A program made the position numbers and the translations under genes. A stretch of 64,000 bases of DNA from Agromyces mangrovi. Lineage in GTDB: Bacteria > Actinomycetota > Actinomycetes > Actinomycetales > Microbacteriaceae. Numbering within the stretch: the first letter of the stretch is position 1; the number at the start of each line of letters is the position of its first letter. The DNA lies in assembly GCF_030296695.1 (NCBI RefSeq), contig NZ_AP027737.1, positions 930,001-994,000 on the forward strand. Direction: 5' to 3'. Below are positions 9,791 through 20,125 of this stretch, in pieces. The notes under the pieces are model-generated. The model was given only the letters and a program-made list of their open reading frames with translations, did not search any database and had not been told where the DNA came from.

Positions 9791-11854
9791 TCAGGCCGCG
9801 GCAGGCACCGCAGCCGCCGGGACGGCGTCGGCCACGGGCGAGCGGCGCGTCCACTTCTTGAGGGCGATCACCGCGAGCGCCGAGACGACCATGCCCGCGA
9901 GGATCGCGATGACGAACCAGAGCAGGTTGCCGATCGCGAAGAACACGAAGATGCCGCCGTGCGGGGCCTGGGAGGTGACGCCCATCGCCATGCAGATCGC
10001 GCCCGTCGTGATGCCGCCGAGGATGCCCGCGGGCAGCACGCGCAGCGGGTCGGCCGCCGCGAACGGGATGGCGCCCTCCGAGATGAACGCCGCGCCGAGC
10101 AGCCACGCCGCCGCGCCGTTCTCGCGTTCGAGTTCGTTGAACTGCTTCGGCGCGAGCACCGTCGCCAGCGCCAGCGCGAGCGGCGGCACCATGCCGGCGG
10201 CCATCACCGCGGCCATGATCATCCACGGCGTCTGGTTCTCGATCGACCCGGCAGACAACCCGGCGACCGCGAACGAGTAGGCCACCTTGTTGATCGGCCC
10301 GCCGAGGTCGAATGCCATCATGAAGCCGAGGAGCGCGCCCAGGGCGATCATGCCGACGCCCGTGAGCGAGTTCAGCCAGTCGGTGAGCGCCGTCATCAGC
10401 GTCGCGATCGGGCCGCCGAGCAGCATCAGCATGATGCCGGATGCCACGATCGACGCGAGCAGCGGGATGATGACCACCGGCATGAGGCCCTGCAGCCAGC
10501 GCGGACCCTGGATCTTGCCGATCCAGTAGGCCGCCGCACCGGCGAGCAGGCCGCCGACGAGGCCGCCGATGAAGCCCGCGTTCATGATGAGCGCGACCGC
10601 GCCCACCGTGAAGCCCGGGGCGATGCCCGGCCGGTCGGCGATCGCGTAGGCGATGTAGCCCGCGAGCGCCGGCACCAGGAAGCCCATCGACGCGGCACCG
10701 ATCGTGAACGCGACCGCACCGAGGTACTCGCCGAGCCCGCCGGGCGGCAGGTTCCAGAGCGCACTGCCGAGCACGATCTCGGTCGCGCTGTCGGTGATGT
10801 CGTACCCGCCGAGCAGGAAGCCCAGCGCGATGAGCAGACCGCCGCCGGCGACGAAAGGGATCATGTAGCTCACGCCGGTGAGCAGCCAGCGCTTGAGCTT
10901 GCCGCCGACCGACTCGTTGGCCGCAGCGGATGTCGCGGCCTGGCCGCCGCCCCCGCCGCCCGCCGCGACGCGGGTGGCGTTCGGGTCGTCCGCCGCGGCG
11001 AGCGCCCGCGCGACCAGCTCGTCGGCCTCGTCGATGCCGCGCTTCACGGGCACCTGGACGACCGGCTTGCCGGCGAACCGGGCCTTGTCGCGCACGTCGA
11101 CGTCGACCGCGAAGATGACCGCGTCGGCGGCGGCGATGACGTCAGGCGGCACCGGGGTGGCGCCTGCCGAGCCCTGCGTCTCGACGTGGTACTCGACGCC
11201 CGCGCGCTCGGCCGCGGCCTTCAGCGCGTCGGCCGCCATGTAGGTGTGCGCGATGCCCGTGGGGCACGCGGTGACGGCGACGATGGAGCGGCGGCCGCCG
11301 GCCGACGCATCCGCGGTCGTGGTCGTGGCGGATGCCGCTGCGGCGCCCGCTGCACCCGCGGCCGCAGCGCCCGTGGCAGCGGCCGCCGCCGGGGCCGCCT
11401 CCTCGTCCTCGCGCAGCGCACCCTGCACGATCTCGACGACCTCCTCCGGCGTCGCGGCCGAACGCAGCGACGCGACGAAGTCGTCCTTCATGAGCGACCG
11501 GGCGAGCAGGGCGAGCAGCGCGAGGTGGTCCTGCGCGGCGCCCTCCGGCGCGGCGATCATGAAGACCAGGTCGGCCGCCTCGCCCTCGTCGAACTCGACG
11601 CCCGGCTTCAGGCGCGCGACCGCGAGGCTCGCCTGCGTGACCGCGGGCGACTTGCAGTGCGGGATGGCCATGCCGCCGGGCAGGCCGGTCGACGACTGCT
11701 GCTCGCGCTTCCACGCGTCGGCCGCGAGGGCCTCTGCGCTGGTCGCACGACCGGCGGTCGCGACGCGTCCCGCGAGCGCGCGGATGACGTCGGACTTGTC
11801 GGGGCCGAGGTCGGCGTCGAGGACGACGAGCCCGGGCTCGATGAGCTCACTCAT
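9791..11854 (-). CDS. fruA: Fructose PTS EIIABC permease
   Basis: A 687-residue fused transporter-kinase. EIIA (residues 1-150) has the phospho-histidine in GGMAIPHCKS (His ~66). After an Ala-rich linker (about 151-187), EIIB has the phospho-cysteine loop AVTACPTGIAHTYMAADAL (Cys ~197). A Gly-rich linker is followed by EIIC (about 310-687) with many membrane segments and the motif AFDLGGPINKVAY. It imports fructose as fructose-1-phosphate using phosphate from HPr, which is not encoded here. Its ATG overlaps the fruK stop by 4 bases (ATGA), and an AAGGAG ribosome site precedes it inside fruK. Confidence 0.96.
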   Translation of the reverse strand: MSELIEPGLVVLDADLGPDKSDVIRALAGRVATAGRATSAEALAADAWKREQQSSTGLPGGMAIPHCKSPAVTQASLAVARLKPGVEFDEGEAADLVFMIAAPEGAAQDHLALLALLARSLMKDDFVASLRSAATPEEVVEIVQGALREDEEAAPAAAAATGAAAAGAAGAAAASATTTTADASAGGRRSIVAVTACPTGIAHTYMAADALKAAAERAGVEYHVETQGSAGATPVPPDVIAAADAVIFAVDVDVRDKARFAGKPVVQVPVKRGIDEADELVARALAAADDPNATRVAAGGGGGGQAATSAAANESVGGKLKRWLLTGVSYMIPFVAGGGLLIALGFLLGGYDITDSATEIVLGSALWNLPPGGLGEYLGAVAFTIGAASMGFLVPALAGYIAYAIADRPGIAPGFTVGAVALIMNAGFIGGLVGGLLAGAAAYWIGKIQGPRWLQGLMPVVIIPLLASIVASGIMLMLLGGPIATLMTALTDWLNSLTGVGMIALGALLGFMMAFDLGGPINKVAYSFAVAGLSAGSIENQTPWMIMAAVMAAGMVPPLALALATVLAPKQFNELERENGAAAWLLGAAFISEGAIPFAAADPLRVLPAGILGGITTGAICMAMGVTSQAPHGGIFVFFAIGNLLWFVIAILAGMVVSALAVIALKKWTRRSPVADAVPAAAVPAAA

Positions 11855-12837
11855 GAGGTGCTCCTTGTGGGTTCGGAGCCGGCGACGGTGCCGGCCTCGG
11901 TGACGACGACCCGGTCGGGATCGACCTGCGATCGGGTGGGAACGACGCTGCCGGGCAACGAGGCCGCGGCGGCGCCGTACGCGACGGCGCTCGCGAGCGC
12001 CGCCGACGGATGCGCACCCTCGACGGATGCGATGAGGTAGCCCGCGAGCGAGCAGTCGCCGGCGCCGACGGTGCTCCTCGCGGTGATCTTCGGGGCGGCG
12101 GCGAACCACGCGCCCTCGGGCGCCACGACCGCGGCGCCGACCGCGCCGAGCGTGACGAGGCTCGTGCGCACGCGCGTCGCGGGGATGGTGCGGGCGAGTG
12201 CGACCGCGGCATCCGGACCGGCCTCGAGCTCCTCCTCGCTCGAGCGGCCCAGCAACTCGGCGAGCTCCTCGGCGTTCGGCTTGATGACGTCGACCGCGAG
12301 CTCGGCCTCGACGAGTGCTGCGAGCGCGGGCCCCGAGGTGTCGACCGCGATGCGCGGCGCCGGGTGCGTCTCGGCGCGCACCGCGCGCACGACCTGCGCG
12401 TAGAAGTCGTCGGGCGCGCCGGGCGGCAGCGAGCCGGCGATCACGAGCCAGTCGGCGCCGTCGCACGCCTCGACCACGGCGGCGATGAGCGCGCGCTGCG
12501 CGTCGGCGTCGAGCTCGGGGCCCGGCTCGTTGATCTTGGTGGTCTGCCCGTCGGTCTCGGCGATCGTGAGGTTCGAGCGGATGCGACCGGAGATCGGCAC
12601 CGCGCGATACGGCACCGACTCCGCGTCGAGCGCGGCCAGCATCGGGTCGCCGGGTGCGGCCGGCAGCACGGCGATCGAGGTCACGCGCGCGGCGCGGAGC
12701 GCGCGGGTGACGTTGACCCCCTTGCCGCCCGGGTCCTCGCGGGTGGCGACCGCGCGCTGCACGGCGCCGCGCTCGAGCGGCTCGTCGAGCTCGACCGTGC
12801 GGTCGATCGAGGGGTTGGCGGTGAGCGTGACGATCAT
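11851..12837 (-). CDS. fruK: 1-phosphofructokinase
   Basis: A 328-residue PfkB-family kinase converting fructose-1-phosphate, the product of FruA, to fructose-1,6-bisphosphate. The N-terminal MIVTLTANPSIDRTV and GGKGVNVTRAL motifs are typical of FruK, and the PfkB signature with the catalytic Asp is present as STVGAGDCSLAGYL (the usual second Ser/Phe variant GDS is GDC here). Length is normal. It overlaps the regulator gene by 4 bases upstream and fruA by 4 bases downstream, so all three are coupled in one operon. Confidence 0.93.
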   Translation of the reverse strand: MIVTLTANPSIDRTVELDEPLERGAVQRAVATREDPGGKGVNVTRALRAARVTSIAVLPAAPGDPMLAALDAESVPYRAVPISGRIRSNLTIAETDGQTTKINEPGPELDADAQRALIAAVVEACDGADWLVIAGSLPPGAPDDFYAQVVRAVRAETHPAPRIAVDTSGPALAALVEAELAVDVIKPNAEELAELLGRSSEEELEAGPDAAVALARTIPATRVRTSLVTLGAVGAAVVAPEGAWFAAAPKITARSTVGAGDCSLAGYLIASVEGAHPSAALASAVAYGAAAASLPGSVVPTRSQVDPDRVVVTEAGTVAGSEPTRSTS

Positions 12838-13622
12838 GCGAGCACCACTTCCACGTCGGCCGCGGCGAGCGCCGCGGCGAGGTCGGCCGGCGGGGGCGTG
12901 TCGGTGATGAGCGCGTCCACGTCGGCCAGGTCGGCGAAGCGCACGAGCGCCTCGGACGCCAGCTTCGTCGAGTCGGCGAGCACGATGACCCGCCGGGCCG
13001 CGCGCACCATGGCGGCCTTCGCCGCGGCCTCGGCCTCGTCGGGCGTCGACAGCCCGAACTCGACGCTCACGCCGTTCGTGCCGACGAACGCGATGTCGGG
13101 CCGCAGCTCGGAGAGCTGGCGCACGGTGGCCGGGCCGACGGCCGCGCCGGTGATGCCGCGGACCGCGCCGCCGAGCATGCGCAGGCGCAGATGCGGGCTG
13201 CCGTGCAGCGTCGAGGCGATGGGCAGCGAGTTCGTGGAGACGTCGATGGTCGCGTCGCTCGCCGCGGGCTGCCAGGTGGCGAGCAGGTCGGCGAGGCGCG
13301 AGGTCGTGCTGCCCGCGTCGAGGAGCAGCGAGCCGCGGAAGGTGCCGGGCACGAAGCGGACGGCGGCCTGGGCGATGCGGTCCTTCTCGTCGGAGCGCTG
13401 CGGCAGGCGCTCGCGCAGCGACGTCTCGGCGAGCGTCGTGCTGCCCGCGCCCACGGCGCCGCCGTGCACGCGACGGAGTCGCCCCTGCTGCTCGAGCTGG
13501 TCGAGGTCGCGGCGGATGGTCTCGGCGGTGACGCCGAACTCCCGCGAGAGCTCCGCGACCGACACCCGGCCGACCTGCGCGATGGCGCGGGCGATGCGTT
13601 CGTGTCGCTCCGTCGCGTACAT
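12834..13622 (-). CDS. DeoR-family regulator of the fructose operon
   Basis: A 262-residue DeoR/GlpR repressor. The N-terminal winged helix starts at ATERHERIARAIAQ and contains the recognition helix VSVAELSREFGVTAETIRRDL; the C-terminal sugar-phosphate sensor domain has LLLDAGSTTSRLADLL and AFVGTNGVS. As first gene of the regulator-fruK-fruA operon it is expected to repress it and be relieved by fructose-1-phosphate (family knowledge). ATG 13622 is chosen because the DeoR N-terminus begins there and a G-rich ribosome site precedes it; a longer frame to 13754 would run through the promoter. Confidence 0.9.
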   Translation of the reverse strand: MYATERHERIARAIAQVGRVSVAELSREFGVTAETIRRDLDQLEQQGRLRRVHGGAVGAGSTTLAETSLRERLPQRSDEKDRIAQAAVRFVPGTFRGSLLLDAGSTTSRLADLLATWQPAASDATIDVSTNSLPIASTLHGSPHLRLRMLGGAVRGITGAAVGPATVRQLSELRPDIAFVGTNGVSVEFGLSTPDEAEAAAKAAMVRAARRVIVLADSTKLASEALVRFADLADVDALITDTPPPADLAAALAAADVEVVLA

Positions 13623-13673
13623 GCGGCCCCCGCTGGTCGTTCCGTCGCGGCGGGTCGCCGGCGACGTACGCAC

Positions 13674-13702
13674 AGACTCCCACACATTCCCACATTTGGC
13701 AA
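13674..13702 (-). promoter_or_regulatory. fru operon promoter with tandem operator repeats
   Basis: On the minus strand TTGCCA (13702-13697) and GAGTCT (13679-13674) are separated by 17 bases. The spacer is filled by two back-to-back 10-base repeats; on the plus strand they read TCCCACACAT and TCCCACATTT (13678-13697). Repeats one helical turn apart inside the promoter suit a DeoR-type repressor. A further element at 13703-13725 is shared with the M23 peptidase promoter. Confidence 0.55.
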
Positions 13703-13749
13703 CACATACGCAGAATGAGCCACAGAATCGGATGCCGCCACCAGCCCCG

Positions 13750-13800
13750 CACACGACCGACGGCGCCGGCCGGGACGAACCCGACCGGCGCCGCCGTGTG
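13750..13800. terminator. Hairpin after the carboxypeptidase gene
   Basis: CGGCGCCGG (13761-13769) pairs with CCGGCGCCG (13785-13793), extended by CACACG/CGTGTG outside. It lies just after the carboxypeptidase stop. Confidence 0.6.
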
Positions 13801-13811
13801 TCGCCCTGCGA

Positions 13812-16385
13812 TCAGGGAGCGGGAACCTCCGCTCCCGCACCGCCGGCCCAGAAGAGCCCGCGACCGATCTCGCTGAACATGCCCACCGGGTGGGTGCGGA
13901 ACGTGACCGACGTGCCGAACATCAGCACGCGGTTGCCCGCCTCGGTCTCGGCCGAGACGACCGACGCCTGGCCGGCCGCGTCGTACGTCGAGCGCCCGGT
14001 CTGGTCGCGCCAGTGCCCCGAGATGAACGGGTCGGCCGCATACGACTGCTCGACCACGGCGTTCTCGCCGAGCTCCGAGTACCACACGGCCGGGTACACG
14101 AACGCGGTGTCCTGCGGGTAGGCCGACAGCAGCCCGCCCGCGGTCGGCTCGACCGAGACGATGCCGTTCGAGCCGCTGCGACCCGAGGTCGCGGTGGACT
14201 CGACCAGGCCGAACGAGCTGGCGAACGACGCGATCGCCGTCCCCTCGCCGACCACGCCGCCGCCGGCCGCAAGGAACTCGTCGACCTCGGCCCGACCGTC
14301 GCTGCCGGTCGCGAGGTTCAGGTTCCCGCCGAGCCAGAGCACCTCGACATCGTCGAGCTGCAGCCCATCGTTCAGTGCACCCGACGAGATCGCGACGATG
14401 TCGTCGAACCCGAGCTTCTGCAGCGTGAGCAGGTCGTCGCCACCACCTGTGTACGCGACGGTCAGCTCACCGAGACCGGTGCTCTCCTCGGTCCCGAGCC
14501 GCGACCCGTCCGACGCGGTGAACGCCACGCCGTACAGGCCGGCGACCTCGACCGCCGCCGCGTGGCTCGCGGCATCCGGCCCCAGGATCACCGAGCCGTC
14601 GGCGAACGCGGAGACGGGGATGCCCGACTCGAGCAGCGACGTGAGCGCCTGGTACTCGGCGACGCCGCTCGTGGCGAGCTCGAGGTAACTGCCGGCCGCC
14701 GGCACGAAGCCGGTGGAGGCCGCCTCGGTCACCGCCGTGAGCTTGGCGGGGAGCGCCGGGTCGCCGGTCGTGCCGACCGCGTGGACGTCCGCACCCCAGA
14801 GGAGCGCGAGGCTCCAGGCCGAGATGTCGTACATCGACGGCACGCGGTCGGAGATGTCGGACCCGTCGGCGAGCAGCACGTTCGCCATGCCGCGCAGCGG
14901 CTGGTGCATGTCGACGACGTACGAGCCGGCCGGGTAGTCGGTGCCGCCGGCCGCGAACGCCTTGGTCGCGCGCTGCACCTCGACGCCGTTCGCGATGAGC
15001 TGGTCGACCAGGGCGGCCGCGTCGGTGTCGGAACGCTGCCCGTCACCCATGGGGATGACGTACGCACGGGGGAACTCCGCCGTGTACACGTCGGTCTCGT
15101 CCCAGATCTCCGCCCACTCGTTCGGCGCCGGCACATCCGCCGGGTCGACGTCGGCCGGGATCTCGACGAGCGGCTCGCCCGCGATGCCGCGGCGGAAGAT
15201 CTCGATCTGGTTCGAGAGCAGCGCCTCCGAGTGCTCCAGCACGTAGTCGACGGAGCTGTCGATCACGACGCCCGCGACCTCGATGTTGATCGCCGAACGC
15301 TCCGCGCTCAGCTCGGGGTCGCCCGTGCGGCCGAGCGGCAGCTCGACGGTGTTCGTGATCGCACCCTGGTAGGCCACGTACTGCGGGGTGAAGATCGGGG
15401 GCCAGTCGTCCCAGCCCGAGCGGATGTCGCGGTACGGGATGCGGATGTGACCGGTGTTCTCGGTCGTCACGCGGTTCGTCTCGAGGTCGAGGTACGTGTT
15501 GCCGGGGATGTCGGCCTCGGTCACGGCCTCCTCGATCTCGAGCGCCGCGGCGTACGCGTGCGGCAGGAACAGGTCGTACTCGTAGTTCTCGCCGTGGGGC
15601 GGGCCGCACGGTTCGATCTGCAGCACGTTCGTGTAGCCGTGCAGGTCGATGTAGAAGGTCGGCTGGAGCACGCCGGAGAGGTCGCGGATGAGGCGCGCCT
15701 CGCTCGTGGCACCGGTCACCATGTCACGGTTCGCGTCGAAGCCGTCCGCCGTCGCTCGCTGTCCGAGCGCGCGGCCGTCCGGGTTGTTGGTGATGGTGAA
15801 GTAGAGGCGGTTGTGCTCGAGGAGGTCCGCCACCTCGGCGTACGGTGCCGTGGCGAGGTGCTCGATGTACTCGAGCACCGCGTCGGTGCCCTCCCACTCG
15901 TTGCCGTGGATGTTCGAGTTGAACCAGATCGGCACCTTGTAGTTCTTCATGAGCGACTGGTTCTTCGCCGCGGCCTTCGGGTTCTGCTTGATCATCTCGC
16001 GGAACTTCGCCTGCCGCGTCGTCTCGCCGCGCGTCTCGGGCGCGGTCAGCGTCACGAGGTGGATGTCCTTGCCGAGTGCGCTCTGGCCGACGACCTGCAC
16101 CGAGATGCGGTCGCTGACGGCGGTGAGGCCGTTGAGCATCGGTGCGATCTCGTCGTAGGGGATGACGCCGCGATGGATGGACGCGTCGGTGGGGTCGTCG
16201 GGCACCGTCTCCAGCACCGGCTGGAACGGGTAGCTGGTCGGCGGTACGACGAGGGAGGACACCGGGGAGACGACGGGGACGGCCGGTGTGCCGTCGAGGG
16301 CCGCGGCGGGCGCGGCTCCGGCGACGAGCGTCGCGGCGAGGACCGCCGAGACGCCGACGCCGGCGGTGGCGCGATGGAACGACAT
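13812..16385 (-). CDS. Large secreted M14 zinc carboxypeptidase
   Basis: An 857-residue exported peptidase. A Sec signal peptide covers residues 1-29 (AGAAPAAA cleavage region). The M14 domain has the zinc ligands His160 and Glu163 in NIHGNEWEG and His249 in YIDLHGY, the substrate-binding ANRD motif, and a catalytic Glu near 348 in TNTVELPLGRTGDPE. The second half (about 420-857) contains an extra alpha/beta region ending in a glutamine-amidotransferase-like fold, the usual layout of very long M14 proteins in actinobacteria; its role is unknown. It probably trims extracellular peptides. It is monocistronic with an elaborate upstream region. Confidence 0.9.
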   Translation of the reverse strand: MSFHRATAGVGVSAVLAATLVAGAAPAAALDGTPAVPVVSPVSSLVVPPTSYPFQPVLETVPDDPTDASIHRGVIPYDEIAPMLNGLTAVSDRISVQVVGQSALGKDIHLVTLTAPETRGETTRQAKFREMIKQNPKAAAKNQSLMKNYKVPIWFNSNIHGNEWEGTDAVLEYIEHLATAPYAEVADLLEHNRLYFTITNNPDGRALGQRATADGFDANRDMVTGATSEARLIRDLSGVLQPTFYIDLHGYTNVLQIEPCGPPHGENYEYDLFLPHAYAAALEIEEAVTEADIPGNTYLDLETNRVTTENTGHIRIPYRDIRSGWDDWPPIFTPQYVAYQGAITNTVELPLGRTGDPELSAERSAINIEVAGVVIDSSVDYVLEHSEALLSNQIEIFRRGIAGEPLVEIPADVDPADVPAPNEWAEIWDETDVYTAEFPRAYVIPMGDGQRSDTDAAALVDQLIANGVEVQRATKAFAAGGTDYPAGSYVVDMHQPLRGMANVLLADGSDISDRVPSMYDISAWSLALLWGADVHAVGTTGDPALPAKLTAVTEAASTGFVPAAGSYLELATSGVAEYQALTSLLESGIPVSAFADGSVILGPDAASHAAAVEVAGLYGVAFTASDGSRLGTEESTGLGELTVAYTGGGDDLLTLQKLGFDDIVAISSGALNDGLQLDDVEVLWLGGNLNLATGSDGRAEVDEFLAAGGGVVGEGTAIASFASSFGLVESTATSGRSGSNGIVSVEPTAGGLLSAYPQDTAFVYPAVWYSELGENAVVEQSYAADPFISGHWRDQTGRSTYDAAGQASVVSAETEAGNRVLMFGTSVTFRTHPVGMFSEIGRGLFWAGGAGAEVPAP

Positions 16386-16398
16386 GTTGCTCCGATCT

Positions 16399-16425
16399 GG
16401 AAGGTAGGGTTCGTTTCGACCTTCC
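16399..16425. promoter_or_regulatory. Carboxypeptidase promoter with flanking palindrome
   Basis: TACCTT (minus, 16406-16401) is a likely -10 box. It overlaps the left arm of GGAAGGT-N13-ACCTTCC (16399-16405 and 16419-16425), a candidate operator. Confidence 0.4.
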
Positions 16426-16624
16426 GAGACCGGCGGATGCCCGGAGCCCGACCCGGTCGCTCACACTCTCCGGGTACGGAATCGTGCGTATTGCAGGGGG
16501 TGAATCCACCCTGTCATGCGTGCAGACCGGTCAACCAGACCAGTTCATTGCGTTCTGTGCGTACGCGTGCACGATTCATGCGTTTGCATTTCGTGCACGT
16601 TTCGTACGGCTCGAATCGCTTCGA
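16426..16624. other. Lower-GC intergenic region with paired palindromes
   Basis: No gene is seen. The part from about 16490 to 16620 is visibly poorer in G+C than its surroundings. It contains two copies of CGTGCACG (16566-16573 and 16592-16599) nested between two copies of CGTACG (16560-16565 and 16603-16608), an almost symmetric array about 200 bases upstream of the carboxypeptidase start. Confidence 0.5.
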
Positions 16625-16831
16625 TCAGTTGCCGGTGAGCAGCTGCCAGAGGCCGAGGCCGATCAGCCAGAGGCCCATCGCAGAGGCGATGATCCAGCCG
16701 CGCACGCGGTTGCGGTCGGCGCGGGCGCGCGCCTCGGCGGCCTCGCGCTCGGCCTGTTCGGCGTCGGCCCCGCCCGCGCGGGCGTCGTCGGGGCCGGGCT
16801 CGGAGCCCGGCGCGGGGCGGTCGGCGCTCAT
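16625..16831 (-). CDS. Small membrane protein downstream of lysS
   Basis: A 68-residue protein: an acidic, Ala/Pro-rich N-terminus, a charged helix (AEQAEREAAEARARADRNR) and one C-terminal membrane segment (IIASAMGLWLIGLGLWQLL). No function is recognised. It starts 13 bases after the lysS stop; ATG 16831 is preferred, with ATG 16840 as an alternative that adds three residues. It is the last gene of the long ftsH-lysS run. Confidence 0.55.
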   Translation of the reverse strand: MSADRPAPGSEPGPDDARAGGADAEQAEREAAEARARADRNRVRGWIIASAMGLWLIGLGLWQLLTGN

Positions 16832-16844
16832 CAGGGGCATCCGC

Positions 16845-18365
<1,521 letters not shown>

Positions 18366-18456
18366 GCTCTCTCTCACGGTTGTCGAGGGGTGTCGGATGC
18401 CGCGGGACGGCGCCCGATCGAAGGCGGGCGCGCGCGGCGCGCGAAGCGCGGTGACC

Positions 18457-18462
18457 AGCCTA
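18457..18462 (-). promoter_or_regulatory. lysS -10 box
   Basis: TAGGCT on the minus strand, with an expected leader of about 85 bases. Confidence 0.45.
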
Positions 18463-18503
18463 TCGTCGCGGGCCCGAATCGCCGTGGTCGGCAGGGCGCG
18501 CAG

Positions 18504-19388
18504 TCAGCCGAGGACGATCTCGGCGTTGTCGATGAGGCGGGTGCCGGCGACGTCGGCCGCGACGAGCACCCGGGCGGGGCCGCGATGGTCGTCGTCGACG
18601 GGCAGGAACGTGGCCGGGTCGACCACGACGAGGTAGTCGAGCACGGCCGCCTCGTGGTCGCCGAACGCGCCGGCCGCCTCGGCGAGCACCTCCGCGAGGC
18701 CGGAGCCTGCGACCTCGCGGGCGGCCTCGAGCGCGTCGGGCAGCGCCCTGGCCGCCGCGCGGGCGTCGCCGTCGAGGTAGCGGTTGCGACTCGAGAGCGC
18801 GAGCCCGTCGGCCTCGCGCACGGTCTCCACCGGCACGACCTCGACGGGCAGGTCGAGGTCGGCGACCATGCGCATGACGAGGAAGCACTGCTGCGCGTCC
18901 TTGCGGCCGAACATCACGAGGTCGGGCCCGGCGATGTGCAGCAGCTTCGCGACCACCGTCAGCACGCCGTCGAAGTGGCCGGGGCGCGCGGCGCCCTCGT
19001 AGCGGTCGCCGATCGGGCCCGCGACCACGCGGGTCTCGCTCGGGCCGTGCGGGTACATGTCGTCGACGCCCGGCGCGAAGACCAGGTCGACGCCCTCGGG
19101 CGCGAGCGCCGCGAGGTCGGCGTCCATGGTGCGCGGGTAGCGGTCGAGGTCCTCGCTCGGGGCGAACTGCAACGGGTTCACGAAGATCGACACGACCACC
19201 ACGTCGGCGAGCTCGCGGGCGCGGCGCACCAGCGCGAGATGGCCGTCGTGCAGGGCACCCATGGTCGGCACGAGCGCGACGCGCGTGCGGTCGCCCGAGG
19301 CATCCGCCCCGCGCTCCCGGAGGGTGGCGATCGCGCCGCGCAGGGCGGCGATCTCGCGGACGACCCGCGGTGCGTCTGGCGTGCTCAC
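18504..19388 (-). CDS. panC: Pantoate-beta-alanine ligase
   Basis: A 294-residue nucleotidyl-transferase-fold enzyme that condenses pantoate and beta-alanine with ATP to pantothenate. Visible motifs are VPTMGALHDGHLALV (the HIGH-like ATP site), FVNPLQFAPSEDLDRYPR, GRKDAQQCFLVMRMVADL and LALSSRNRYL (KMSKS-like). Length is normal. Its ATG overlaps the stop of the DUF2520 gene by 4 bases. panB and panD are not in this window. Confidence 0.96.
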   Translation of the reverse strand: MSTPDAPRVVREIAALRGAIATLRERGADASGDRTRVALVPTMGALHDGHLALVRRARELADVVVVSIFVNPLQFAPSEDLDRYPRTMDADLAALAPEGVDLVFAPGVDDMYPHGPSETRVVAGPIGDRYEGAARPGHFDGVLTVVAKLLHIAGPDLVMFGRKDAQQCFLVMRMVADLDLPVEVVPVETVREADGLALSSRNRYLDGDARAAARALPDALEAAREVAGSGLAEVLAEAAGAFGDHEAAVLDYLVVVDPATFLPVDDDHRGPARVLVAADVAGTRLIDNAEIVLG

Positions 19389-20125
19389 TCGTCCTCCTCC
19401 GCGAACGGTTCGGCGAGCGCGGACAGGTCGATGGTACTCGGGGCCCAGCGGGCGAGCGCGTTCTCGACGGCCGAGCGCACGAGTGGTGCGATGACGCGGC
19501 CCGGCTCGTCGACGCCGATGCCGGCCAGCAGCCCGGTCGCCTGCTCGACGATCGCCGTCGAGAACGAGGCGGCCGTCTCGATCGCCTCCGCGTAGGCCGG
19601 CCGGTCGCCCTCGCCGATGACGAGCGGCTCGCCGCCCATCTCGACCACGAGGGCCTGGGCGATGGGCAGCACCGGGGCCGGCGCGGTGACGCCGAACCAG
19701 GCGCCCGCGAGGCGGGTGCGGTCGACGCTCGTGCCGGTGAAGGTCAGCGCCGGGTGGATCGCCAGCGGGATCGCGCCGCGCCGGAGGGCAGGCTCCAGCA
19801 CCGTCGTGCCGAAGCGCGCCGAGGTGTGCGCGACGAGCTGGCCGGGCTGCCAGGCGCCCGTCTCGGCGAGACCCGCGACGAGCGACTCGAGCTGGTCGTC
19901 GGGCACCGCGAGCAGCACCAGCTCGCTGCGCTCGACCACCTCGGGCACCGTCAGCACCGGCACGCCGGGGAGCATGGCGTCCGCGCGCTCGCGGCTCTCG
20001 GCCGACACCGCCGAGATGCCGGTCAGCGCGTGCCCGGCGCCCGCGAGGGCCGACGCGAGCACGGGCCCCACGCGGCCGGCGCCGATCGTGCCGACGCCGA
20101 GGCGCCCCGTGCGCTCAGTCGGCAC
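19385..20125 (-). CDS. DUF2520/Rossmann NAD(P)-binding protein
   Basis: A 246-residue dehydrogenase-like protein. The N-terminal Rossmann motif is GTIGAGRVGPVLASAL; the middle part has LVLLAVPDDQLESLVAGLA and VAHTSARFGTTVLEPA, and the C-terminal helical DUF2520 domain follows HPALTFTGTS. It sits directly before panC, as in many actinobacteria, where it is often suspected of ketopantoate-reductase-like activity, but that is unproven. GTG 20125 overlaps the preceding stop by 11 bases; longer upstream frames lie in the neighbouring gene. Confidence 0.8.
   Translation of the reverse strand: MPTERTGRLGVGTIGAGRVGPVLASALAGAGHALTGISAVSAESRERADAMLPGVPVLTVPEVVERSELVLLAVPDDQLESLVAGLAETGAWQPGQLVAHTSARFGTTVLEPALRRGAIPLAIHPALTFTGTSVDRTRLAGAWFGVTAPAPVLPIAQALVVEMGGEPLVIGEGDRPAYAEAIETAASFSTAIVEQATGLLAGIGVDEPGRVIAPLVRSAVENALARWAPSTIDLSALAEPFAEEDE

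Noticed and set aside
9791..12466. EIIABC reading frame extended upstream through fruK
   Set aside because: The extension is an Arg-rich shadow of fruK; the true FruA start has its own AAGGAG site at ATG 11854.
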